64,000 nt of DNA from the NCBI RefSeq assembly GCF_900177345.1, contig NZ_FWZT01000019.1, positions 1 through 64,000 on the forward strand. The letters are read 5' to 3'. The notes under the pieces are model-generated. The model was not told the DNA's origin. It did not search any database and was given only the letters and a program-made list of their open reading frames with translations. Source of the stretch: Pseudobacteriovorax antillogorgiicola (GTDB taxonomy: Bacteria > Bdellovibrionota_B > Oligoflexia > Oligoflexales > Oligoflexaceae). How positions within the stretch are numbered: position 1 is the first letter of the stretch; each line of letters opens with the position of its first letter. This document shows, piece after piece, positions 45,244 through 54,790 of the stretch. A program made the translations under genes and the position numbers.

Positions 45244-45786
45244 GAGCTACCTAGAAACAATTGGCCGCTGCAAGCCCATGATTCCGAAAAGGGATTTTGT
45301 GAAAATTGATGCGTCACAGTGCTTCAATTAGTCAGGAAGATCCATTCCCCCAGGGAAAGCGAATGCTTCTAGAAAACAATGCTATTTACCTAAAGATAAA
45401 GGTAAAAATGACGATCCTATAGGTCTGCACGAATGAATTAAACAAATCTATTTGCCGAAACTGGTTGGGTTCTCGATTGTGAACTCTTACTCTTGGTAAG
45501 GATTTGATCCCGAAAGTCTAAGTTATATCAGTAGCCTAGAGGAGTTGCTGTGTGCTGCTCCTCGATTTTAGCGTCGTGTCGCTGCTGATCCAAAAGTTTA
45601 TCTTATAATTACAAATATATAGAGCTTTCCTAAGCGCTCCATTTAGAGTCAATGCTGTCTTGGCCTATGGACCAGCCGGGCCAAAGAATCAAAATCCTGA
45701 ACAATCGTCATGACTTCGAAACCACTCCGCGAAGGCCTTCCCCTTGCAGTAGCTTTGCTGCGAAATGTCTATTGTTTGGAGCCTTC
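45244..45786 (+). other. Intergenic region upstream of the cytochrome c/DUF1592 operon
   Basis: About 540 bp with no gene that I can support. A frame open from 45652 runs into the lipoprotein gene, but its extra 45 codons lack a signal. It must carry the operon's promoter, which I could not place with confidence. Confidence 0.4.
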
Positions 45787-46497
45787 ATGAAGCACATCGT
45801 CATTACACTTATTATTGCCGCGAGTACTATCTCCTGCAGCCGCTATCCTGAGTCACTGATTCCTATTAAAAGCGCCTCATATAAGCAACCGGACCAAGAT
45901 CACGATGGGTCGATGGCTGATGTTCGTATCGCACGCTTCTCGCTCACCGACTATACTGAAGTGGATGTTGAGGTACTTGAGCAGGATGATCGAACCATCG
46001 CTTTTCAGGAAAGTTTTGCTGAAGCTACGAGTGATATCGCTTTCAGTCTTCTTCCGAGTCGCTACTATTTCTATTTGAGCTACCAGGGTAGCGATGGGGT
46101 TGTAGCAGGAACCAGCCTTTGTTCTGAACAAGTTCAAGCTGATCGCATGCAAACTCTTAAATCCGGAATGAATAGGGTTTCGATTCCCGTCTGCCGAACC
46201 AACGGTGAGAAACTCAATGCTGATGTCATCATCCAGCCTGTACTACAGGAACCAGGAGAAAAACCAGCATTCAATGCTGCTGCTATTTACAAGGAGCAGT
46301 GTGCAAGCTGCCATGGTCGCGAAGCAGAAGGAGTTGAGCCATTCGACCTTCCTTTAAAAGGTGCAGCCTGCAAAAGTTGCTCGTCTCGCGAAAGCTTTGC
46401 ATCTGTTACTGCCAAGACAATGCCTCCGAGAGAGACAGGTTCTTGTGACCAAAGCTGTGGCGAAAAGATTTTTGACTATATTCAAGCTAATTTCTAG
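45787..46497 (+). CDS. Lipoprotein with a C-terminal cytochrome c motif
   Basis: 236 residues from ATG 45787, which begins a lipobox signal (MKHIVITLIIAASTISC). Residues 35-150 form a beta-rich domain that also occurs at the N-terminus of the next gene product (shared pattern L-x-PS-x-Y, then SG-x-NR-x5-VC). The C-terminus has a heme-binding CASCHGRE (Cys172-His176) and KTMPPRETG with the axial Met. Probably a periplasmic electron carrier on the inner or outer membrane, first gene of a three-gene operon. Confidence 0.8.
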   Translation: MKHIVITLIIAASTISCSRYPESLIPIKSASYKQPDQDHDGSMADVRIARFSLTDYTEVDVEVLEQDDRTIAFQESFAEATSDIAFSLLPSRYYFYLSYQGSDGVVAGTSLCSEQVQADRMQTLKSGMNRVSIPVCRTNGEKLNADVIIQPVLQEPGEKPAFNAAAIYKEQCASCHGREAEGVEPFDLPLKGAACKSCSSRESFASVTAKTMPPRETGSCDQSCGEKIFDYIQANF

Positions 46498-46506
46498 GAG
46501 TTCCTG

Positions 46507-48372
46507 ATGAAGTTTATGTTCTTATTCATATGGCTTGTCAGCTTGATGAGTGCTTGCTCTAAGATCCCACTCATGGGCGATCGAGAGAATACCGAACTCG
46601 CTAGTATAACTGTCTCAGAATTGAAAGAAGTCGACTACGATCACTTCAGTTTGAGAGTCTTTTCTGGCGATGACATTGTTGTAGAAAAAGACAAAGTAGC
46701 ACGTAGTGATGGCGAAATCTCCCTATCCCTACACCCGTCTGAATACCGTTTTGAACTGGATATTCTCCAAGGAGATAGTATCTTTGCTAGCACGAAATAC
46801 TGTGCTGAAGCAGATTACTACACCCTAGAGTCGGGACCCAACCGAATTGCTGTCAACGTTTGTAAAAAGGATGGTACCCCGGTTTTCTCACCGGTCTGCG
46901 ATGACTCTGGAGTGGGGCGTCGGGTCTTGAAGCTTCTTTCAAATAAAGAAGTAGAGCGCACAATCGCTGACTTAACGCAACAAGCAAGTGCGGTATCAAA
47001 TCTGTTTCCAGCTGCTAAAAAAGTGGAAGGCTTCAAGAACATATCAGATATCAACGTTGTGACGTTCGAGCATGTCAAAGGCTTTTGGGACTTGGCTAGC
47101 AGCACATCCACCACAATCGTTGATCGTATTATTAGCAACTATGATTGCTCAGGTGGAATGGATCAAGCTTGCTTGGAAAATATGTTCTATCTACTTGGCG
47201 AACAGATATGGCGTAAGCGTTTAGTTAATGAAGAGTTGTCCTCTCTGAAGGAACTATACCAAAATATCCGCCCAGCTACTGATCATAAACAAGCTGTGAC
47301 TCAGGTACTACGGGGCATGTTTATGTCTCCACAGTTTATCTATCGCTCAGAGATTGGTGTGAAGCGCAATGGAGTGAGTCACCTGGATCAATTTGAAATC
47401 GCAAATGCATTATCCTACCTTTTTACTGGTAGTGCCCCTGATAAAGCCTTGATGGATTTGGCGAAGGCTGGGAGCCTAGCTAGCGAAGATGTTTTAGCAG
47501 AGCAAGCCCTTCGCTTGTTGAAGACGAACGCCGCAAAAGATATTCAAAAAGAGTTTCTAGGAGCTTGGCTAGAGCATGACAAGGTGCTTTCCATTACAAA
47601 AGATTCCGATATGTTCCCTAATTTTGAGACTCTTAGAGAGCCTCTCTATCAGGAAACCAACACATTCTATAATAGCCTCTTCTTTGCCGATGGAACATTT
47701 GAAGACTTATTCTTGGCGGACTATACCTATGGAAATCAAACATTGGCTCAGCTCTACAATGGAACAGCTAACGGCAATCAGATCAAAGTGCCGAGTGACG
47801 AGCGACTAGGGATCTTGGGTCATGGTAGTGTGATAGCTTCTCACTCTTCAGCCTATGAAACAGGGCCCATTCACCGTGGTGTATTTCTCTTGGAAAAAAT
47901 CCTCTGTGATCACATGCCACCGCCACCGCCTAGCTTAGACGTGGTTCCGCCAGAGCGTGATCCTAATGCAACCACTCGGGAGCGCTTTGCCGCTCATAGT
48001 GAAAATCAGGCTTGTGCAGCCTGTCACGTGAAACTGGATGGTGCTGGCTTCGGCTTTGAATCACTCGATCCGATTGGGCGCTTTCGCTCAACAGAAAATA
48101 GTTTGCCGGTAGATGATTCTGGCAAGTTATTTATCGATGGCAAGCAGATCGATTACTCCGGAGTGAGTCGGGTATCTGAGCTAGTGGCCGACAGTACCCA
48201 AGGCAAGCTATGTTATGTGACCCAAGTCTATCGCTATGCCAATGGTTTGATCGATGAAGATCGCGATAAATGTGCCATAGAAAATCTACAAGAGAAATTT
48301 ATTGACCGCAGCAACCTGAAGCAGATCTGGATGGACTTGGTCGCAAGCCCAGCCTTCACGAAAAGGAAGTAG
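46507..48372 (+). CDS. DUF1592-family lipoprotein with cytochrome c-like motif
   Basis: 621 residues. Lipobox signal (LMSAC), the beta-rich domain shared with the upstream protein (about 30-125), then the DUF1587/1592/1588/1585 series: RRVLKLLSNKEVERTIADL, VLRGMFMSPQFIYRSEIG, LGILGHGSVIASHSS, HRGVFLLEKILC, a CAACH heme motif with LDGAGFGFESLDP, and YRYANGL at the end. These Planctomycetes/Myxococcota/Oligoflexia proteins are always found with a DUF1552 partner; function unknown, thought to be redox-linked. Starts 9 bp after the previous stop. Confidence 0.88.
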   Translation: MKFMFLFIWLVSLMSACSKIPLMGDRENTELASITVSELKEVDYDHFSLRVFSGDDIVVEKDKVARSDGEISLSLHPSEYRFELDILQGDSIFASTKYCAEADYYTLESGPNRIAVNVCKKDGTPVFSPVCDDSGVGRRVLKLLSNKEVERTIADLTQQASAVSNLFPAAKKVEGFKNISDINVVTFEHVKGFWDLASSTSTTIVDRIISNYDCSGGMDQACLENMFYLLGEQIWRKRLVNEELSSLKELYQNIRPATDHKQAVTQVLRGMFMSPQFIYRSEIGVKRNGVSHLDQFEIANALSYLFTGSAPDKALMDLAKAGSLASEDVLAEQALRLLKTNAAKDIQKEFLGAWLEHDKVLSITKDSDMFPNFETLREPLYQETNTFYNSLFFADGTFEDLFLADYTYGNQTLAQLYNGTANGNQIKVPSDERLGILGHGSVIASHSSAYETGPIHRGVFLLEKILCDHMPPPPPSLDVVPPERDPNATTRERFAAHSENQACAACHVKLDGAGFGFESLDPIGRFRSTENSLPVDDSGKLFIDGKQIDYSGVSRVSELVADSTQGKLCYVTQVYRYANGLIDEDRDKCAIENLQEKFIDRSNLKQIWMDLVASPAFTKRK

Positions 48373-48375
48373 ACG

Positions 48376-49716
48376 ATGAAAATGACCCGTAGAACAATTC
48401 TAAGAAATATCTATGCCTCCGCGGTGAGCCTGCCTTTGTACCGAGTCATTGCAGAAACCGAAGCATTTGGTCAGGTGGCGAGTGGTCCAAAGGCCCTGTT
48501 CCTCTATTATCCTAATGGCAATATTGCGAATGCCTTCTTTCCCACGTCACCAGGAAACTTTCCTATGGTTTCAGCACCGCTCTCGACTGTAGGTTCGAAA
48601 GTATCGTTTGTTCGAGGCTTAGAGTACCTCACAGCAGGTAGCCACGAAGGTGGAGCCCAGTTTTGCTTTACCGGCAAAGCAGGGCAATCGAGCCATTCCA
48701 TTGATACCTATTTGGGTGAAAAACTAGGTGCGAATACCCTGATACGGACTCTACGTTTGGGTGTTGGCGCCAACTTCCAGACAGGTGCTGACAAGCAGGT
48801 TAGCTATCTAAGTGGTGGCGCTGGAGCCAATATTCAGGATAACCCAAAGGCAGCGTTCACGGATATCTTTGGTAGTAGCTTGAACCGGGTTCAACGCAAT
48901 GCGGTGATGAATCATGATAAAAGTGTTTTAGACTTTTCCTTGAATCAGCTTAAAGCTCTGCAAACTCGCTTGGGTCAGATAGAAAAGGAAAAGCTTGATA
49001 GTCACATGGATTCTCTTCGTGAACTAGAGCGTCGCATCGATCTTGCCAATGGCATGGGAGGCGGCAACGGTGGTGGAGGTGATAATGGTGGCGGCAACGG
49101 CGGTGGCATGGCTCAGTGTAATGCCAGTTTCGATGCCAATGGAATCAACTTCCCTGATCAAGAAACAGGTTATCCCAAGACTTTCGAGAAAAACGAGCAC
49201 TACGGCCTCATTTCGGAAATTATGATCAATATTATGGTGCAGGCTATGTCTTGCGGCGTGACCAACGTGGGTCTGATGCAGTGGTCTCACGCTGTAAGCC
49301 CCACTGTGTTCAACTTCACCAAGGGCCCTGCCATAGGTAGCGGACACCACGACTTGTCTCACTATGGTGGTGATGAAAATGGCGGAACTGCGAATCAGTT
49401 CAAGACCTGTCAGCGCTGGCATATGGCGCAGATGGCGTCACTTCTTGAAAAGTTGGATGGTGTGTCTGCTGGTGGCAAGAGCCTATTAGATTCCATGGCA
49501 TGTCTTGCTACTACAGAATTAGGGGACTCGAATCTTCACAACTTTCAAGATATCCCTTGCTTCGTCGCAGGGGGGCGTATCAAAGGTGGACAAATCCTAC
49601 AGGGTGATACCTCATATAATAAGCTTTTGGTGACCATCCTGAATAGTGTGGGGATTAACGATAGCAGTTTTGGAGATCCTGCTCTGGGAACTGGAGCGAT
49701 TTCTGGGTTGATTTGA
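48376..49716 (+). CDS. DUF1552-family protein
   Basis: 446 residues. N-terminus MKMTRRTILRN with a double Arg before a hydrophobic stretch suggests Tat-type export. DUF1552 hallmarks: LFLYYPNGNI, FVRGLEYLTAGSHEGGA, FCFTGKAG, LDSHMDSLRELERRI and HHDLSHYGGD. A Gly/Asn-rich linker (about residues 220-242) is inserted after the ERRI helix, where other members have a short loop. Partner of the DUF1592 gene 3 bp upstream. Function unknown. Confidence 0.88.
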   Translation: MKMTRRTILRNIYASAVSLPLYRVIAETEAFGQVASGPKALFLYYPNGNIANAFFPTSPGNFPMVSAPLSTVGSKVSFVRGLEYLTAGSHEGGAQFCFTGKAGQSSHSIDTYLGEKLGANTLIRTLRLGVGANFQTGADKQVSYLSGGAGANIQDNPKAAFTDIFGSSLNRVQRNAVMNHDKSVLDFSLNQLKALQTRLGQIEKEKLDSHMDSLRELERRIDLANGMGGGNGGGGDNGGGNGGGMAQCNASFDANGINFPDQETGYPKTFEKNEHYGLISEIMINIMVQAMSCGVTNVGLMQWSHAVSPTVFNFTKGPAIGSGHHDLSHYGGDENGGTANQFKTCQRWHMAQMASLLEKLDGVSAGGKSLLDSMACLATTELGDSNLHNFQDIPCFVAGGRIKGGQILQGDTSYNKLLVTILNSVGINDSSFGDPALGTGAISGLI

Positions 49717-49776
49717 AGGCTTTTGCCGAGGAGGCGCATTGAGCGCAGAATGATATACTATAAGTGAATTGCTGAA

Positions 49777-49799
49777 GCTCCGCGGCTTAGCCACGGAGC
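49777..49799. terminator. Stem-loop between convergent genes
   Basis: GCTCCGCGGC (49777-49786) pairs, with one mismatch, with GCCACGGAGC (49790-49799) around TTA. It lies between the ends of the DUF1552 gene and the convergent symporter gene and can serve both. Confidence 0.7.
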
Positions 49800-49804
49800 G
49801 AATC

Positions 49805-51241
49805 TTATTCTTTCCAAGGAGAGTCATCACCCAGATTCCAGCCTTTACCATCAAATACTGGATCTTTATTAGCCTTCTGCTGCGCCTCGTAATCCTTGAG
49901 GGCCTCGATCGCGGGTTTCATAAATATGAGAATAACAATCAGATTAAACCAAGCCATCAAGCCTACACCAATATCACCAAGATCCCAAGCCATACCGGCT
50001 GTTTGCACTGTACCATAACCGACGGAGAAAAGAAGGGCGACCCTAAGAAGTAGTGTCGTGAGCTTATGGTTCTTCATATGTTGTGTGAGATAGGCCACAT
50101 TAGTCTCGGCGATGTAGTAATAAGCCATGAGAGTTGTAAAGGCGAAAAGAAGGAGTGAGATGGCTACAAAAGGTGCTCCAGCACCAGAAATCACTGTTTC
50201 AACCGCTTGCTGTGTGTAGGCTGGCCCTGGAACGATGTCCCCCATACCATCAAAAATCTTAGCACCAGTTGTAGCACCACCCTCGTAAGTATTGTAAGCA
50301 CCTGTGAGAAGGATCATGAAAGCTGTAGCTGTGCAGATGAAGAGCGTGTCAATATAAACTGAAAAACACTGCACCAAGCCTTGCTTGGCTGGGTGACTCA
50401 CCTCTGCCGCCGCAGCTGCATGGGGCCCAGTTCCTTGCCCAGCTTCGTTTGAATAGATGCCTCGTTTTACCCCGAAACTAACCGCTGACCCAAGGATACC
50501 GCCAAAGGTGGAGTCCATCCCAAAAGCACTGCTAATGATTAAAGATAGCACTCGGGGTAGTTCGCTGATGTTTACCATGATGACGCCAATAGCAAGCAAT
50601 ACGTAGGCGACCGCCATAAAGGGAACAATTTTCTCGGCAACGTGACTGATGCGCTTAACACCACCAAAGATAATAAGTCCCAGACCGATTAGCAGGGCAA
50701 CGGCTGTGACTGACGGCTGGATGCCAAAAGCATTCTCCATTCCAATAGCGATACTGTTGGCTTGGATACCGGGTAAGAAGAAACCTGCTGAAATCAATGT
50801 GACAATCGCAAACGCGATTCCTAACGGGCGCCAGCCCAGGCCACGATCAATAAAATAGGCAGGACCACCGCGAAGTTCCCCGTCTATTTCCACCTTATAC
50901 AGCTGGGCGAGGGTGGATTCGATGTAGGCCGAAGATGAGCCAAAAAATGCGATGACCCACATCCAGAAAATTGCTCCGGGTCCTCCGAAAGCAATGGCTG
51001 TGGCCACACCTGCGATATTGCCAGTACCCACACGGCCAGAAATAGACATGGCGAGGGCTTGGAAGGATGAGACACCTCGGTCTGATTCTTTCACCTCGGT
51101 GAGTAACTTAAACATGTCTCGGACATGACGTAGCTGAACAAATCGGGTTCGTAAGCTAAAATAAAGCCCGGCTCCGAGGCATAAGGCAATGAGGGCATTG
51201 CTCCAGATAATATCTTTAAGAAGGCCTATAAATTCGGTCAC
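49805..51241 (-). CDS. Sodium:alanine symporter (AGCS family)
   Basis: 478 residues from GTG 51241, chosen because AAGGAG lies about seven bases before it; the longer frame to 51274 would have a polar, uncharacteristic N-terminus. About eleven membrane spans. Family blocks: FQALAMSISGRVGTGNIAGV, FWMWVIAFFGSSSAYIESTL, ELRGGPAYFIDRGL, YSNEAGQGTGPHAAAAA. Imports alanine or glycine together with sodium ions. A stand-alone gene. Confidence 0.92.
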   Translation of the reverse strand: MTEFIGLLKDIIWSNALIALCLGAGLYFSLRTRFVQLRHVRDMFKLLTEVKESDRGVSSFQALAMSISGRVGTGNIAGVATAIAFGGPGAIFWMWVIAFFGSSSAYIESTLAQLYKVEIDGELRGGPAYFIDRGLGWRPLGIAFAIVTLISAGFFLPGIQANSIAIGMENAFGIQPSVTAVALLIGLGLIIFGGVKRISHVAEKIVPFMAVAYVLLAIGVIMVNISELPRVLSLIISSAFGMDSTFGGILGSAVSFGVKRGIYSNEAGQGTGPHAAAAAEVSHPAKQGLVQCFSVYIDTLFICTATAFMILLTGAYNTYEGGATTGAKIFDGMGDIVPGPAYTQQAVETVISGAGAPFVAISLLLFAFTTLMAYYYIAETNVAYLTQHMKNHKLTTLLLRVALLFSVGYGTVQTAGMAWDLGDIGVGLMAWFNLIVILIFMKPAIEALKDYEAQQKANKDPVFDGKGWNLGDDSPWKE

Positions 51242-51512
51242 TGATGATTCTCCTTTCCTTATCTGAATTAGCATGGGTGGATCGTGTCTTGTGGACGGTA
51301 GGGCATGCCATAGAATTCAGTTCAGGCTCGTATCGTTGGTTAAACAGGACAGTTCAGACCTAGCTAGATAGAATCTTTGCGGGATTTTTGCAATGTGATA
51401 TTGCCCAGATCGGAAGCCTGGGCTGATGTGTGACACCATGGTATGGCAATAATTTAGGCTTGGTAGGGAAAAGCTGCGTGCGTCCTTGAGGCGAAACTTT
51501 GTAAAAACGACT

Positions 51513-52130
51513 CTATGAATTCTGTGCTTCGATGGCTATGGCCTTTTGATAGCTTTCATGTTCGGAGAGGGTATGGCTATAGCGTTCGATATTTGGGTAC
51601 TTCCCCAAAATTTCGCGCCGCTTGAGTACATCAACAACAAATGACACCATCATATCTGCGCCGGTTAGCCGATCGTCAACCAAGTATCGCTTGCCTTCCA
51701 GAGATTGATCCAGATGGGATAAGACCTTGTTGACTTCATCCTGAGCATACAGATGAATAAAATTTGTCTCAGCGCCATCCTTATGAATAAACAGTTGTAG
51801 CAGCAGGGGAATCATCGCCGAACTTTCTGCAAAGCTGATCCAGTAAAGATAGTCGAACCAGGATGCACTACCTGATGGCGGCGCTAAGCGGTCCGGGGCA
51901 AAGCGATCGATTAAGAACTGGGTTATCGCCCCTGATTCGGCCATCACCTTGCCTTCGAATTCGATCACCGGCGATTTGCCGAGAGGATGAACTTCCTTTA
52001 GCTCAGGGGGAGCTAGAGAGTCTTTAGCTTGTCTTTGGTAGCGAATGATCTCGTAGTCTACAGACAGCTCTTCCAAGAGCCATAGAATTCGCTGAGATCT
52101 TGATTGGTTGAGGTGGTGGAGCTTTATCAT
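51513..52130 (-). CDS. Glutathione S-transferase family protein
   Basis: 205 residues. N-terminal thioredoxin-like domain (LHHLNQSRSQRILWLLEEL, with Ser as the usual catalytic contact; PLGKSPVIEFEGKVMAESGAI in two parts) and C-terminal helical domain (LVDDRLTGADMMVSFVVD). Likely conjugates glutathione or has a related detoxifying role. Single gene. The gaps on either side (51242-51512 and 52131-52407) show nothing definite. Confidence 0.9.
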   Translation of the reverse strand: MIKLHHLNQSRSQRILWLLEELSVDYEIIRYQRQAKDSLAPPELKEVHPLGKSPVIEFEGKVMAESGAITQFLIDRFAPDRLAPPSGSASWFDYLYWISFAESSAMIPLLLQLFIHKDGAETNFIHLYAQDEVNKVLSHLDQSLEGKRYLVDDRLTGADMMVSFVVDVLKRREILGKYPNIERYSHTLSEHESYQKAIAIEAQNS

Positions 52131-52407
52131 GGGTAATACCTCTAGTTTAAGAGACGAACATGCAAACAGCCATACGATAGGGACTTTGCCATTTAATTTA
52201 AATAGATATTCCGGGGAGAGAGTTTTTCTGTGGCACGCCAGCCTCTTTTGTACAGAATATCATGGGGTTCTGGAATCTGCTGTGTGAAATAATCGCAGTA
52301 TGTGCCTGACAAGCTTAGTGTTAATCGGAAACATCAAGAATACCAAATAGCCTGTCGATACACCTGTTAGGCAACCCTATCATCCAATCTTTACTTAGGG
52401 GAAAGAA

Positions 52408-52845
52408 ATGAATTTCTTCCGACTTATATGCCTTATATTCGCTACTCCACTCCTTCTATCGGCTTGTAGTGATAGTGGCTTTTTGGGCAACAAGGAAACC
52501 TCTAATAGCCGATTGGCTGCTGACGCCACTCCGGCTGTAGGCGCTGGGGAGCCCGACCTTTGCCAGGCTCCCAACGAAGACGGTGATGGGGAGCCTGATA
52601 ATGATAGAGAGGATTCTAAGGTTGACGAAGACGGCAAGCGTGACTATGAAGAAGAAAAAGATGATGATGAAGCTGATGAAGAAGACGAAGCTGACTACGA
52701 GTCTGATGATGAAGTTGACCAAGAAGGAGGCGGAAAGAAGTCTGAAAGGAATTCCAAGAGAAAAGGAAAATCAGACGAAGAGTACTCCGAGATGGATGAT
52801 GATGAGTCGGACACAGAAGATGAAAAGCCTAGTAACAAGTGTTGA
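52408..52845 (+). CDS. Strongly acidic lipoprotein
   Basis: 145 residues with a lipobox signal (LLLSAC, Cys20) and AGGGGAAAG before the ATG. From residue 58 on the chain is almost entirely Asp, Glu, Lys, Ser and Gly, with no hydrophobic core, and ends in Cys. It resembles calcium-binding or polyelectrolyte spacers but has no regular EF-hand or other motif. Ends at a strong bidirectional terminator. Confidence 0.75.
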   Translation: MNFFRLICLIFATPLLLSACSDSGFLGNKETSNSRLAADATPAVGAGEPDLCQAPNEDGDGEPDNDREDSKVDEDGKRDYEEEKDDDEADEEDEADYESDDEVDQEGGGKKSERNSKRKGKSDEEYSEMDDDESDTEDEKPSNKC

Positions 52846-52851
52846 TATGAT

Positions 52852-52885
52852 AAAAGGCGTTGCGTACAACCTGTGCAACGCCTTT
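52852..52885. terminator. Bidirectional terminator
   Basis: AAAAGGCGTTGC (52852-52863) pairs with GCAACGCCTTT (52875-52885), loop 11. It sits between the convergent acidic lipoprotein and cyclase genes; T-rich on the plus side, A-rich start giving T-run on the minus side. Confidence 0.85.
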
Positions 52886-54452
52886 ATGCAGCCTGGCCTG
52901 AAGCATCTACTTCAAGCGTGAAAACCTCTCGTTGCCGAGCAACGCCTTTCAATTCCACCATACCTAAAGACTTCAGCTGACCCGGTGCTAGCGCTGCAGC
53001 CTCTGCTGAGATCAACACCTTCTGATCGTGCACTTTGCATTGATCTTCGATGCGAGCCGCGACATTTACTGGTTCACCGATCACCGTAAATTCTAAGCGA
53101 TCCGGGGTCCCGCAATTGCCGTATAGGATTTCGCCTACATGAATTCCTATTCCAAATGCAATGGGATCGATATGTTTTTGGTTTCTTGACTCCGTTTGAA
53201 CGGTGGCCTTTGTACTCGATGCCAAGGCCGCCTGCATTGCCATTTCTGCGGTTCGGAACTTTCTATTGAAGCCATAGGGAAATATCGAAACAATTGCATC
53301 TCCGATGAAGCGCAAGACCTCGCCGCCGTGTTCGATGATAGGATCAGCCACCAGTTCCATGTATTGATTCAAATAACGCAGGTAATCCTGGGGCTTCTTC
53401 TCACTTGAAGCTTGGGTTGAATTTCTTAAATCTGAGTATAAGATCACTGCTTCGATGCACTCATAAGCATCGCGATGGATAGAACCACTTAAAACTCGCT
53501 TGCAGCTTTCATGACCAAGGTACGTGCTCAGCAGAATATGGGTACGAGTGTGAAGGTTGTCTACTTCTAAGACTCTTGCGACCAGCGTCATGGCTTCATA
53601 CAAGGCGCCGAGCTGTTCCGATCGAAATCCTCTGGCCTGCTTGGTGGCAGTGCTGATGAAGTTAGTTTGACCATCGGAGAAATTCATTGGTAGCGCTACA
53701 TAGTCAGTGCCATTCAATTCAGCAAGCTCCTCTAGGATAGGATAAGATTGAGGCTCACCCAGAGGCTGGATCTTTTGACGTATTCCTCCTTTGCCATCAA
53801 GAACAACTTTCACAGGGCTATTGAGAAATGCTTTGGATCGCAAAACCTCTCGGGATACAGGAAACATACGGACACTCTCATCTCCGAGCCGCCAGGAATA
53901 GCGATAGCCCGTAAGCTGGGGATGTAGTGTTCCAATCACCAAATTGAAAAAAATGACGTCGGGATCGATGTGTTGGCGGTAGCATTGAAAAAAAGAATTG
54001 ATAAAGCTTTGGCTGGATGGAGGCTTTCCAATATTCTGCAAAAGCCATTCAATAACTGGGTTGGGGTAGGGCGCGCGCTTTAAGCTGTAGTGACTTAGGA
54101 AGTTCTTCGGTTTAATGACTTCTACGCCTTCGATATTCTCATCAAACGACACGAAGCCGCCAATATCGCGAACCTCGTCAAGTGGTGTTTGGTAGCCCCA
54201 CATGGCATCCAACTGACAGCAATCATCACCAATTAAATGAAAGTAACTGGCATTGCCTTTGAACGGGCAAAAGGTGACCTTCGATGATTGAGCTAATTGC
54301 TTTGTGTTAATTGCGCTCATGGGAAAGTAAATGGTCGGCTGGTGCCGCTCCTCTAGCAATACCACGCAATCTGTCGATCGACAGATCTCACGGCCTCGGT
54401 ATAGCACAAGGCAAAGCTCCTTGCAGGGTTTGATTAGGATCTCATATTGCAT
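52884..54452 (-). CDS. DUF427 domain fused to a class III nucleotide cyclase
   Basis: 522 residues from ATG 54452; a TTG at 54488 would add 12 codons without a ribosome site. Residues 15-115: DUF427 (IYFPMSAINTKQL, VTFCPFKGNASYFHL). Residues 125-320: GAF-like region common in bacterial cyclases (IGTLHPQLTGYRYSW, GTDYVALPMNFSDGQ). Residues 340-510: class III cyclase with metal Asp in LYSDLRNST and FIGDAIVSIFP, and VIGEPVNVAARIE with the catalytic Asn and Arg. Makes cAMP or cGMP from the triphosphate. The DUF427 fusion is unusual. The 340-bp upstream gap is AT-rich with no other feature. Confidence 0.88.
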   Translation of the reverse strand: MQYEILIKPCKELCLVLYRGREICRSTDCVVLLEERHQPTIYFPMSAINTKQLAQSSKVTFCPFKGNASYFHLIGDDCCQLDAMWGYQTPLDEVRDIGGFVSFDENIEGVEVIKPKNFLSHYSLKRAPYPNPVIEWLLQNIGKPPSSQSFINSFFQCYRQHIDPDVIFFNLVIGTLHPQLTGYRYSWRLGDESVRMFPVSREVLRSKAFLNSPVKVVLDGKGGIRQKIQPLGEPQSYPILEELAELNGTDYVALPMNFSDGQTNFISTATKQARGFRSEQLGALYEAMTLVARVLEVDNLHTRTHILLSTYLGHESCKRVLSGSIHRDAYECIEAVILYSDLRNSTQASSEKKPQDYLRYLNQYMELVADPIIEHGGEVLRFIGDAIVSIFPYGFNRKFRTAEMAMQAALASSTKATVQTESRNQKHIDPIAFGIGIHVGEILYGNCGTPDRLEFTVIGEPVNVAARIEDQCKVHDQKVLISAEAAALAPGQLKSLGMVELKGVARQREVFTLEVDASGQAA

Positions 54453-54790
54453 GACACATCCGACTTTAGTCTTCTTCGTTATCGACAAGGGTAGGGATGG
54501 CTGAATGATTGATAAGTAAGTGGCTGTAAATATTGTTTAATATATTTTATTAAGGGTAAAAACAGAGCATGAAGCGGCTAATATTAGCTTCCTTAGCTCG
54601 TTAAAATTGGCGATGGGAAAACACTTTTCTTATTCCATATGTTGGATTGGGAGCTTCAGCTACTAAAACATCATTGAGAATCTTTCGACAGGGGTTATAT
54701 AGCTCAAATTGAAGAAAGGGATGGTTACCAAAGAACTGAGGGAATTGTCTATAGCCTCAGCCTCGGTGTTCCCTTCTAGTATTTTTGAAT

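Noticed and set aside
52456-52921. ORFs on both strands over the acidic lipoprotein
   Set aside because: They arise from the GA-rich coding sequence of the lipoprotein (Met/Lys-rich or Phe/Ile-rich shadows).
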